Shown piece after piece: positions 1 through 5,798 of a stretch of 11,869 nucleotides of DNA. Under the pieces are notes generated by a model that saw nothing but the letters and a program-made list of their open reading frames with translations, ran no database searches and had not been told where the DNA came from. Each line of letters opens with the position of its first letter. Positions within the stretch are counted from its first letter, which is position 1. A program made the translations under genes and the position numbers. The stretch is from Clostridiales bacterium UBA1774 (GTDB taxonomy: Bacteria > Bacillota > Clostridia > Oscillospirales > Oscillospiraceae), in NCBI GenBank assembly GCA_002314635.1, contig DCGQ01000037.1:1-11869 (forward strand), read 5' to 3'.

Positions 1-151
1 TTACTCAGGATTCTCTGCTTTTGTAGTGCTTTATGCCATCTCCGAAAGTGTGTTTTTGATTACTTCCTTATATGGCTGTGCCTTTCACGGGCGGCCATCT
101 CTTTGTATATGGTATTCCCGGTGTATTTCATGAAATCAGGAAGCGGCCATG
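1..151. other. Intergenic region downstream of the LysR gene
   Basis: I see no gene here; the short open frames on both strands lack a credible ribosome binding site or any protein signature. It holds a perfect 12-bp palindrome (ATTTCATGAAAT, 125-136) just past the LysR stop codon. It also holds two direct copies of TATATGG (69-75 and 106-112), a motif that recurs in the regulatory region on the other side of the LysR gene. There is no convincing intrinsic terminator for the LysR gene. Confidence 0.5.
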
Positions 152-1081
152 TTACCCGCCGTGTTCGATCACCGGGATCAGCTCTTTTCGAAGCATGGCC
201 AGATATTCCGAAATCTCCCGACGAGCGGTGTCATTGGGCCGCGTCAGCACAAACATTTCCAGCGTGACGCCGGGAACCGGGATCGACAGAATGCCGTACT
301 GTTCCATGGTTTCGTTGGTAGACAGGATGCCGAAGGAAAAACCGTTGGTGACGGAAATCATCCGCAGCTTTGCGTCCACATCATCCACATAAATCTTGTA
401 GCTGCATTGGACGAAATCGGATTCATTGTAGCTGATGGAAGAGGTGTCCTCCAGAAGATTCCGATATGAGATATACGGAAACTCCTTCATGGCGCTGCTG
501 CCCTGAGTCAGATTCATGCAGCGTCCGTCTGCCACGGCCGGATGCTGCTTTCGCACGTTGATGACAGCCGGAATCTGGCAGATGGAAGTCAGCTCGGTGG
601 AGCTGCGTTTACATTTGCTCATCAGTCCCGCAATCTGATGCTTCATCACCGGCGCAATGATCAGATCCAGATCCCGTCTGGCAAGACAGTCGATACCGTC
701 ATCTACGGAGACACTGTAAAACCTGAAATCCGCCTCGCGGTCATCACGATGCATTTCGCAGAGATCCAGAAACGATTTCACCGCAGGGAAATAGTACAGA
801 CTTCCGATTCGCAGTCGGTAGATTTCCTCAGTGTTGCGAAGCCACATGATTTTTTCATTCTGCTCCAGAATCTGGCGTGCATGTTTCAGAAACTGCTCGC
901 CTTTATCGGTAATGACCGCACCGGCATTGGTTCGGTGAAAAATCTGGAATCCGATTTCTTCTTCCAGCAGTCGGATACAGCTGCTGGCATTCGGCTGAGA
1001 GAGGTTCAGCTCCTTGGCAGCCGAGGAGATGGAACCCAGCTCGGCTGTCCAGACTACGACACGGATCTGCAGGATTGTCAT
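152..1081 (-). CDS. LysR-family transcriptional regulator
   Basis: A DNA-binding transcription regulator of the LysR family, 309 aa, the usual length. The N-terminal winged helix-turn-helix is clear at residues ~15-55: a small-residue first helix with SISSAAKELNLSQPNASSCI, then the family-typical RLLEEEIGFQIFHRT and an ITDKGEQFLKHA wing/linker. Residues ~90-300 fit the two-lobed effector-binding domain, with weaker conservation. The open frame extends to 1252, but I chose the ATG at 1081 because it follows a near-perfect AGGAGGT (1088-1094, minus strand) at 6-nt spacing and starts the protein just before the HTH. It is divergent from the STAS-HATPase-LytTR operon, so it may control that operon, itself or both. 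The ligand is unknown. The family call is firm; the target is inference. Confidence 0.93.
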   Translation of the reverse strand: MTILQIRVVVWTAELGSISSAAKELNLSQPNASSCIRLLEEEIGFQIFHRTNAGAVITDKGEQFLKHARQILEQNEKIMWLRNTEEIYRLRIGSLYYFPAVKSFLDLCEMHRDDREADFRFYSVSVDDGIDCLARRDLDLIIAPVMKHQIAGLMSKCKRSSTELTSICQIPAVINVRKQHPAVADGRCMNLTQGSSAMKEFPYISYRNLLEDTSSISYNESDFVQCSYKIYVDDVDAKLRMISVTNGFSFGILSTNETMEQYGILSIPVPGVTLEMFVLTRPNDTARREISEYLAMLRKELIPVIEHGG

Positions 1082-1101
1082 GAAAATACCTCCTATGCAA
1101 T

Positions 1102-1121
1102 CCATATGGCGTACCATATGG
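1102..1121. promoter_or_regulatory. Tandem CCATATGG palindromes (candidate operator)
   Basis: Two perfect copies of the 8-bp palindrome CCATATGG lie at 1102-1109 and 1114-1121, centres 12 bp apart. They sit between the LysR gene's putative -10 and its ribosome binding site. This position suits an autoregulatory binding site. That LysR itself binds here is inference; the classical LysR T-N11-A motif is not specifically evident. Confidence 0.45.
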
Positions 1122-1145
1122 CAATAACCAAAACCGGACAAAGAC

Positions 1146-1151
1146 ATTATA
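1146..1151 (-). promoter_or_regulatory. Putative -10 box of the LysR gene
   Basis: On the minus strand this reads TATAAT, a perfect -10 hexamer preceded by CTG, 65 nt upstream of the LysR start codon. No good -35 is found at 16-18 bp, which would suit an activator-dependent or weak promoter. Transcription would begin around 1139 and run through the tandem CCATATGG sites. Confidence 0.4.
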
Positions 1152-1203
1152 CAGGATTCTGAAAGACGGTGACATAGATCGGCAGAAAAAAAGGAGAAGG
1201 CGG

Positions 1204-1234
1204 CCATATATTGCGAAAGATGGGGAGTATATGG
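1204..1234. repeat. Inverted repeat CCATATA-N17-TATATGG
   Basis: Exact 7-bp inverted arms at 1204-1210 and 1228-1234, sharing the CCATAT core with the tandem palindromes at 1102-1121. The 24-bp centre-to-centre distance is close to two helical turns plus a few bases, which a dimeric or tetrameric regulator could bridge. Function is inferred from motif recurrence only. Confidence 0.4.
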
Positions 1235-1518
1235 AAGATAAGAGCTATACATGGCGGCAGAATGGCCTTATCATATCGACAAATAATAAAACTGCATAAG
1301 AACACAAAAATGCAGCGTTCGGAGAGAAAAAACGGTTTTCCATTCGGTGTTTGCCGAAATCTTTCATGCAGCCTAGGCTCTGCGTGTGTTTGCGGCAGCA
1401 CCGCCGCCGCACCTGCTGCGGCAGTGCGGACCTGTATGGAAGGAATGTGCGTATATAGGAAAGAATATGAGTACGGTTCATATGCCCGATACTGAATTAT
1501 GGATGGAGGAACATCAGG

Positions 1519-1815
1519 ATGGAGATTAGGCAGGAAAAAAATGACGGGGAACTGATTCTGTTTTTGAAAGGCCGCCTTACCAGCACCACAACGCCCAAAC
1601 TGGAAGAAACACTGAAAAAAATCGAAGGCGTCACTTCACTGGTATTTGATCTGGAACAACTGGAATATCTTTCATCCTCCGGACTTCGCGTGCTGCTTGC
1701 CTATCAGAAAGTCATGAACAGGCAGGGAACCATGGTGGTTCGTCATGTGGGAAGTGCCATTATGGAGATCATCAATATTACGGGGTTTCACGACATTCTG
1801 ACGATCGAACAGTGA
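1519..1815 (+). CDS. STAS-domain anti-anti-sigma-factor-like protein
   Basis: A 98-aa single STAS domain of the SpoIIAA/RsbV type. In partner switching, such a protein binds its HATPase kinase partner when unphosphorylated and releases it when phosphorylated on a conserved serine. Visible hallmarks are the N-terminal strand ELILFLKGRLTSTTTPKLEE, the VFDLEQLEYLSSSGLRVLL segment at ~42-60, and a C-terminal helix after IINITGFHDILTIE. The usual D-S-S-G reads S52-S-S-G55, so S53 is the likely phosphosite. Length is normal for the family (~100 aa). The start is supported by GGAGGA (1505-1510) at 8-nt spacing. It is the first gene of an operon and lies 28 nt before its presumed kinase partner. No sigma factor or PP2C phosphatase is encoded in the window, so the output of the switch is unknown. 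Confidence 0.9.
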   Translation: MEIRQEKNDGELILFLKGRLTSTTTPKLEETLKKIEGVTSLVFDLEQLEYLSSSGLRVLLAYQKVMNRQGTMVVRHVGSAIMEIINITGFHDILTIEQ

Positions 1816-1843
1816 GAGCTGTTTATACAAAGGAGATTGCCGT

Positions 1844-2254
1844 ATGGCAAAATCAATGCGTTTGGATACCCTCATGGAAAATCTGGATGTGCTGACCCGG
1901 TTTGTGGATTCGGAACTGGAAGCGGCAGGCTGTCCGGATCGGGTGCAGTATCAGATTGATATTGTGCTGGATGAGATATTCAGCAATATTGTCACATACG
2001 CATACCCGAATGAACGTGGCACGGCTGTGGTACAGGTGGAATTTGCGGAGGCTCCGTCAGCCGTCCGGATTACCTTTCAGGACAGCGGAGTTCCCTTTAA
2101 CCCTCTGGAGACAGCGGAACCGGACATCACGAAATCGGCGGAAGAACGCAGCATCGGAGGACTGGGAATCTACATCGTGAAAAAGACGATGGACGAGGTA
2201 ATCTATTCCCGCGAAAACGGAAAAAACATCCTGACCATCGAAAAGCGCCTGTGA
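1844..2254 (+). CDS. RsbW/SpoIIAB-like HATPase (anti-sigma/serine kinase type)
   Basis: A 136-aa GHKL-fold ATPase of the HATPase_c_2 type. Relatives phosphorylate a STAS partner on serine and sequester a sigma factor or another target. All three nucleotide-binding boxes are visible: N-box E44-IFSN48 in DEIFSNIVTYAY; G1 box D80-SG82-VPFNPLE; and G2 box G105-GLG108-IYIVKKTMD. The C-terminal strand NILTIEKRL completes the fold. Length matches RsbW/SpoIIAB (about 140-160 aa, here slightly short). AAAGGAGA (about 1830-1836) with ~7-nt spacing supports the ATG. The gene directly follows the STAS gene, which is the normal cognate-pair arrangement. The real partner may not be a sigma factor; candidates nearby are the LytTR proteins and the orphan receiver, but this is inference. 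Confidence 0.9.
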   Translation: MAKSMRLDTLMENLDVLTRFVDSELEAAGCPDRVQYQIDIVLDEIFSNIVTYAYPNERGTAVVQVEFAEAPSAVRITFQDSGVPFNPLETAEPDITKSAEERSIGGLGIYIVKKTMDEVIYSRENGKNILTIEKRL

Positions 2255-2375
2255 TTTCCGGAGGGTGAAGGTTCATTTCCTCCTGTTTGAAATTCCGGCA
2301 GAACATGGTACGGCATTGCGAGACACGGAAGAATCAAATCTGCTTAGCTGCAGGACGGAAGGGAGGGACTGGTGT

Positions 2376-3107
2376 ATGGGCGTGGTCTGTGACGGAATCG
2401 TGCGCGTGAAAATCTGCACCTTGTCGGAATCACTGGCAGAACAGCTGAAGAAGCACCTTACATACTGGGCAGCCGGAGAATGTGCGGCACTGCAAGCAGA
2501 GGTATCGGACTGCTTCGACTTTTCGGAACAGGACCCCATTTCACTCCTGTTCGCAGACCTTGACAGTGTGGAGCTGCCGGAGAGCTTTCGGCCGGAAACG
2601 CAGAATATCGGATTGATCATCCTGTCAGAAGATGCAGGACGGGCGATTCGCTCGTATCGCTGGCATCCCACTGCAATGCTGAAGCCGGATTTTGACAGGC
2701 AGCGGCTGAAGGAAGCCATGAAATCCTGTGAACGATTCTGGCGGCGGGGACGGGTTTATCTGGAAGCACAGTACCAGCGGCAGAATTTTCGGCTGCCTCT
2801 GGGAAGCATCTGTTATGTGGAGGCTTTCGCACACTATTCCATGTTCCATCAGGCGTCACAGACCTTTCTCATCCGCTACGGCATCAGCGAGCTGGCTTTC
2901 CTGATGCCGAATCCGCCGTTTTTTCGCTGCCATCGCAGTTACCTTGTCCATCTGGACTCCATCTCCGGCATGACCTATACAGAGCTGTTCCTGAAAGACA
3001 GCACAAGCCTGCCGGTGGGCAGGACGTACATCGCCCCGCTGCGGGAAGCGCTTGAGGAATGGCAGAGAAGGGAGGCCTATCGTGACGGTTTCCGTGCTGA
3101 TATGTGA
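2376..3107 (+). CDS. LytTR-domain regulator with degenerate receiver
   Basis: A 243-aa regulator ending in a LytTR DNA-binding domain at residues ~130-233 (ICYVEAFAHYSMFH, then FFRCHRSYLVHLDSIS and the closing LPVGRTYIAPLREAL). The N-terminal ~110 residues fit a receiver fold: first strand RVKICTLSES, third strand ISLLFADLD, fourth IGLIILSED, fifth TAMLKP. D61, S84 and K103 occupy phosphoacceptor, Ser/Thr and Lys positions. The Mg-binding acidic pair (DD in the next gene) is replaced by T-L, so phosphorylation is doubtful. The frame is open from a GTG at 2265, but there the GGAGG abuts the start codon. ATG 2376 follows GGGAGGG (2361-2367) at 8 nt and gives the same size as its neighbour, so I prefer it. 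The stop overlaps the start of the next gene. Confidence 0.82.
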   Translation: MGVVCDGIVRVKICTLSESLAEQLKKHLTYWAAGECAALQAEVSDCFDFSEQDPISLLFADLDSVELPESFRPETQNIGLIILSEDAGRAIRSYRWHPTAMLKPDFDRQRLKEAMKSCERFWRRGRVYLEAQYQRQNFRLPLGSICYVEAFAHYSMFHQASQTFLIRYGISELAFLMPNPPFFRCHRSYLVHLDSISGMTYTELFLKDSTSLPVGRTYIAPLREALEEWQRREAYRDGFRADM

Positions 3108-3795
3108 CGATCTGACAGAGGCACAGGCAAAGCTTCGCCGGTATCTGCGAAGCTATGCGGAAATGCATGATCTGGAGCTGCGTCTGGAAACTGCGGATGA
3201 CGGCGGCCAGCTGCTGGCCATGTGGAAGCCGGAACGCTGGGATCTGGTTTTTCTGGATATCTTCATGCCGAATCTGGACGGAATCGAAACGGCCCGCAGA
3301 CTGCGGAAGCTGGATGAGAAATGTGAGCTTGTCTTTGTCACCTCCAGCCGGGAGCATGGTCTGGAGGGACACGAGCTGCACGCAATGGACTATCTGCCCA
3401 AGCCGATTTTCCAGCAGGATGTGGACGCGGTCATGGACTGGTTCCTGTTCCAGCGGGAACAAAAGAGAAGCGATCTCCACATTCGCACACAGGCAGGTAC
3501 GGAGACGGTACGGGCCCGTGACATCCGATACATGGAATCCCGGGGACATGTCTGCCTGATCCATACCGTTGAACAGGTCATTCCCGTCCATCGCAGCATG
3601 GATGAACTGACCTCCATGCTGGACAATGCCTTTTGCCGCTGCCATAAAAGCTATCTTGTGAATTTCCTGTATGTGGCGGGGATCAACGGAAACGGCTTTG
3701 TGTTGGACAACGGGGAACGGGTAGCCATCAGCGCACCCAATCTGTCCAGAAGCAAATCCTCGTATCTGATCTGGAAAACGGAGCATAACCGCTGA
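3082..3795 (+). CDS. LytTR-family response regulator (intact receiver)
   Basis: A 237-aa response regulator of the AgrA/ComE/VirR class. The receiver (1-120) has all active-site residues: acidic pair D9-D10 in VLICDDLTEAQ, phosphoacceptor D59 in LVFLDIFMPNLDGIETA, T87 in VFVTSS, and K107 in YLPKP. The LytTR domain (~135-235) shows DIRYMESRGHVCLIHT and CRCHKSYLVNFLYVAGI. Known LytTR regulators bind paired direct repeats upstream of target promoters. I chose GTG 3082 over the TTG at 3052: it has AAGGGAGG (3068-3075) at 6-nt spacing and starts one strand before the acidic pair. It overlaps the preceding LytTR gene by 26 nt, implying translational coupling and matched amounts, which would favour heterodimers. 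No cognate histidine kinase is present in the window. A terminator follows. Confidence 0.93.
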   Translation: MTVSVLICDDLTEAQAKLRRYLRSYAEMHDLELRLETADDGGQLLAMWKPERWDLVFLDIFMPNLDGIETARRLRKLDEKCELVFVTSSREHGLEGHELHAMDYLPKPIFQQDVDAVMDWFLFQREQKRSDLHIRTQAGTETVRARDIRYMESRGHVCLIHTVEQVIPVHRSMDELTSMLDNAFCRCHKSYLVNFLYVAGINGNGFVLDNGERVAISAPNLSRSKSSYLIWKTEHNR

Positions 3796-3808
3796 ATGAT
3801 GAGAGCAT

Positions 3809-3856
3809 CTCACCGAAAAAGCCGGAAGCAGTACCGGTTCTTTTCGGTGAGTTTCT
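3809..3856 (+). terminator. Intrinsic terminator of the regulatory operon
   Basis: An 11-bp perfect stem, CTCACCGAAAA (3809-3819) with TTTTCGGTGAG (3841-3851), continues after a one-base bulge into six more pairs (AGCCGG with CCGGTT, one G-U). The loop is 8 nt (3826-3833). TTTCTG follows, so the T-tract is short. It lies 13 nt after the response-regulator stop and separates the regulatory operon from the CIS operon. Confidence 0.75.
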
Positions 3857-3890
3857 GTATCTGCGGGAAGGCGGTATCGAATCCCTTTGC

Positions 3891-3905
3891 AGCCGGACAC
3901 CGGCT
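3891..3905 (+). repeat. Small hairpin AGCCGG-ACA-CCGGCT
   Basis: A perfect 6-bp inverted repeat with a 3-nt loop, followed by CTGTTTCTCC. It could act as a weak secondary terminator behind the main hairpin at 3809-3856, or be incidental. Confidence 0.3.
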
Positions 3906-3954
3906 CTGTTTCTCCTGCCAGCATTGTAGCAGTCTTTTTGTGGAAACAGGAACG

Positions 3955-3980
3955 CAGTTCGTGCCAGATTCACGCTGATT
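3955..3980 (+). promoter_or_regulatory. Three 10-bp-phased short repeats upstream of the CIS promoter
   Basis: CAGTTC (3955-3960), CAGATT (3965-3970) and CTGATT (3975-3980) recur at exact 10-bp steps, ending about 10 bp before the putative -35. Known LytTR-family sites (for example ComE/AgrA type) are imperfect CANTT-containing direct repeats set two helical turns apart. The first and third repeats here are 20 bp apart. This makes the site a candidate for the LytTR protein(s) encoded just upstream. The similarity is loose and the assignment is inference. Confidence 0.35.
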
Positions 3981-3990
3981 TTGTCGAAAT

Positions 3991-4020
3991 TCAACATAAT
4001 AAAAAGAGCTTTGTTATAAT
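3991..4020 (+). promoter_or_regulatory. Extended -10 promoter of the CIS operon
   Basis: A perfect extended -10, TG-T-TATAAT (4012-4020), has TCAACA (3991-3996) as a 4-of-6 match to the -35 at 18-bp spacing. It lies in the most AT-rich patch of the gap, downstream of the terminator. Transcription would start near 4027. That leaves only ~11 nt before the ATG at 4038 but ~59 nt before the GTG at 4086, which supports the later start for the first gene. Confidence 0.7.
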
Positions 4021-4085
4021 GCGCCTGAAAACGGAAGATGATACGAAAAGCGGAACAGCATCAAAACGGAAAGGAATGGGGCACC

Positions 4086-4478
4086 GTGTTCCAGATTGCG
4101 GTGTGCTGTGCGGATGCCGGGGAGGCGTATCGGATCTGCAGAATCACAGAGGAACAGGCGGCAGTTTATTCCGTAAACGTCGCTTCCTGCAGGTTTGAGA
4201 CGGAAGAGGCGCTGTGGCGCGGTTTTGAACCGGGCCGGTTCCGGTGCGCCGTAGTGGGTTATGGAGATGCAAAAGGATTCCTTTGTGCCCGCAGGCTGCG
4301 CGAGGAGGATCCGGGCTGCCATGTCATTCTGCTGGATGATACAGACCGGTTCGCCATCCGCGGCTTTCGGATTCATCTGACGGAGTTTCTTGTGCGGCCG
4401 CTGAGGGAGCAGCAGCTCCGCGCGGCAATCCAACGGGTTTTGGAAGATGCGGTATGTACATCAGGAAGAACAGAGTAA
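4086..4478 (+). CDS. Stand-alone degenerate receiver-like protein
   Basis: A 130-aa protein that fits a single CheY-like receiver domain without an output domain. Segment order matches the intact receiver encoded at 3082: first strand MFQIAVCCADAGEA, third strand RCAVVGYGDAKG, helix CARRLREEDPG, fourth strand CHVILLDD, fifth strand TEFLVRPL and final helix QQLRAAIQRVL. The phosphoacceptor aspartate position aligns with Y59, the loop after it is about three residues short, and the conserved lysine is R104. It is therefore unlikely to be phosphorylated in the usual way. GTG 4086 follows AAAGGAA (4070-4076) at 9 nt; the upstream ATG at 4038 would sit almost at the transcription start. It is the first gene behind the CIS promoter and overlaps the next gene by 25 nt. 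A role as protein-protein adaptor or anti-regulator is inference; similarity to receivers is moderate. Confidence 0.7.
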   Translation: MFQIAVCCADAGEAYRICRITEEQAAVYSVNVASCRFETEEALWRGFEPGRFRCAVVGYGDAKGFLCARRLREEDPGCHVILLDDTDRFAIRGFRIHLTEFLVRPLREQQLRAAIQRVLEDAVCTSGRTE

Positions 4479-5509
4479 CCCCGCTGCATTCCGCGGCGGA
4501 AGCGAAAAAGGAAGCCGAGGGGAATCTGAGCTGGGCCGTGGGCGCACAGTATTTTCAGCATCGCGACCCGCTGTATCACGTGACAGAGGACTTTCATCAG
4601 ACCTTTGACCGCATCGGGCACCGCCATGCGTCAGAACTGACCGGCGGTTTTTCATCGGAAGAAGCAGCGAAGGAGAGCCGGAATCAGGAACAGACAGCGG
4701 AACAGTCCGCTTTGCGTGCGCCCGCTGCCAAATCCGGAGGCAAGACCATGCGGGCGGACAAGGTATCCTCCGCCCTGACCCGGTTTTCGGAAACCGCATT
4801 CCAAAGAGGGACGATGGCGGCATCGGTGCTGAACGGAACCGGGAAAATGATGCTGGTATCCTGCATCAAACGGGCAGTGGGGGAAAGCGGACCCAAGCGC
4901 CTGCAGCAGCAGTCCCTGCTGAAAACCGGGAGCCAGCTTCGCAATGTTCCCGGGTACGCTCCTGATCAGGTGCTGTTTCATCGGAATGTCACAAAGGGTG
5001 CCCTCGGCATCGTGGTGGATACGCTTCGTGACGCAAGGCGCGTGGTGGACTCCATGACAGCTCTGGCACAGGGAAAGGGCGAGATCCGGGATGGGAATGC
5101 CACGGCGCTGGGAGCCATGTACCCCTTTCTGGATGACCGCCGGGATCGGGAGCTGGAAGCACAGTACCGCGAAGCACTGGGAAGCTGCACGGACCAGCGG
5201 GAAAAGCCGGTGCTGCAGAATGCCCTTGTGCAGGTTCTGGCGCTTCGTGCAAAAAAAGCGCAGATGAAAAATGAATTCATCAATAAGCTGCGTTTCATTT
5301 CGGATCGTGCCATCGAAACCCTGACGGAGCTGGAAGCACCCGGAATCGAAGACGATATCATCACCTCGGTGTGGGAAACCGCTGCGGCGGAAATGCCGGA
5401 AAACCCGGATGAAGGAGCGGAGGAAGATGCTCCAGACGGATCGGAAAACAGACCAGACCCGACAAAATCAGGAGACCAAAACACAGGACCGACAGAAACG
5501 GAGCCTTGA
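4454..5509 (+). CDS. Unrecognised CIS-associated protein, 351 aa
   Basis: I do not recognise a family. The N-terminal ~100 residues are polar and rich in A/E/Q/S (SSEEAAKESRNQEQTAEQSA), looking like a flexible linker after a short ordered stretch (LSWAVGAQYFQHRDPLYHV). Residues ~100-310 look like a helical core: RADKVSSALTRFSETAFQRG, then GALGIVVDTLRDARRVVDSM and a charged helix around LQNALVQVLALRAKKAQMK. The last ~45 residues are acidic and disordered, ending in TGPTETEP. No signal peptide, membrane segment or catalytic motif is visible. It overlaps the receiver gene by 25 nt and the next gene by ~83 nt, so it belongs to the CIS operon. Its place before the sheath suggests a CIS accessory, cargo or assembly factor, but nothing in the sequence decides between these. 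Confidence 0.75.
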   Translation: MYIRKNRVTPLHSAAEAKKEAEGNLSWAVGAQYFQHRDPLYHVTEDFHQTFDRIGHRHASELTGGFSSEEAAKESRNQEQTAEQSALRAPAAKSGGKTMRADKVSSALTRFSETAFQRGTMAASVLNGTGKMMLVSCIKRAVGESGPKRLQQQSLLKTGSQLRNVPGYAPDQVLFHRNVTKGALGIVVDTLRDARRVVDSMTALAQGKGEIRDGNATALGAMYPFLDDRRDRELEAQYREALGSCTDQREKPVLQNALVQVLALRAKKAQMKNEFINKLRFISDRAIETLTELEAPGIEDDIITSVWETAAAEMPENPDEGAEEDAPDGSENRPDPTKSGDQNTGPTETEP

Positions 5510-5795
5510 ACCCGATGCTGTCGCTGCGGCTTTGCAGACTGTCATTGCCGGAGGCTCGTGGGATCAGCTTCCGGCGGAAAGCGTGCTGTCCCTTTCCCAT
5601 AAGCTGGGCAACAGCGTCCTGCTGTCGCTTTACCTGCAGAGAAGCAGAGGCCCCGAAAGGCAGACACGCACCATGCCGCATACGGCCTGTGCCGCAGCTC
5701 CGGCTGTTTGGGAGGGTGAGGAACCTCAGCTGTCGCCGGGACCGGATTTTTCCGGATTCAGTCCGTTGGAAGGCACGGCTGCATTGGAGATCTGA
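5427..5795 (+). CDS. Unrecognised small CIS-associated protein, ~122 aa
   Basis: A small protein with a Q/K/R/T-rich N-terminal ~28 residues (TDRKTDQTRQNQETKTQ), then a compact stretch at about 30-70 containing SVLSLSHKLGNSVLLSLYLQR, and a proline/glycine-rich tail. The GN-centred hydrophobic segment recalls the 'LQ..GN.AV..L' motif often seen near the N-termini of CIS-associated proteins such as DUF4157 proteins. This is a loose pattern resemblance, not a family call. The frame also opens at ATG 5409, but ATG 5427 is better placed after GGAG/GGAGG (5414-5423). It overlaps the end of the 351-aa gene in another frame and lies 3 nt before the YbjN-like gene, so translation is probably coupled on both sides. 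Confidence 0.65.
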   Translation: MLQTDRKTDQTRQNQETKTQDRQKRSLEPDAVAAALQTVIAGGSWDQLPAESVLSLSHKLGNSVLLSLYLQRSRGPERQTRTMPHTACAAAPAVWEGEEPQLSPGPDFSGFSPLEGTAALEI

Positions 5796-5798
5796 TAC

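Larger units (their letters stand above)
1082..1518. other. Divergent intergenic region, LysR gene / STAS operon
   Basis: This 437-bp region separates two divergent transcription units. It contains the CCATATGG pair, a -10 for the LysR gene and an inverted repeat CCATATA-N17-TATATGG (1204-1210 and 1228-1234). It also has a GC-rich hairpin, GCCGCA-CCTGC-TGCGGC (1406-1422), which would lie in the STAS leader if transcription starts upstream of it. I could not settle on a STAS promoter. A 94-codon open frame (1211-1495) has no convincing start signal. Confidence 0.5.

Noticed and set aside
542..1162. 206-codon plus-strand frame over the LysR gene
   Set aside because: Antisense shadow of a clear LysR coding sequence with no signature of its own.
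1082..1252. 57-residue N-terminal extension of the LysR protein
   Set aside because: The ATG at 1081 has a near-perfect ribosome binding site and gives the normal family N-terminus. The extension would be translated across the putative -10 and operator sites.
2265..2375. 37-residue N-terminal extension of the first LytTR protein (GTG 2265)
   Set aside because: The GGAGG directly touches the GTG, leaving no spacing. ATG 2376 has GGGAGGG at 8 nt and gives a length equal to the paralogue. The upstream start remains possible.
2884..3924. 346-codon minus-strand frame across the LytTR response regulator
   Set aside because: It is antisense to a well-supported gene and crosses the terminator hairpin. 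The protein has no recognisable domain and is H/Q/C-rich like other shadow frames.
3796..3978. 60-aa frame starting right after the response-regulator stop, with a CxC...CxxCxxC cysteine pattern
   Set aside because: It runs straight through the strong terminator hairpin at 3809-3856 and has no ribosome binding site of its own beyond coupling. The zinc-ribbon look is probably chance.
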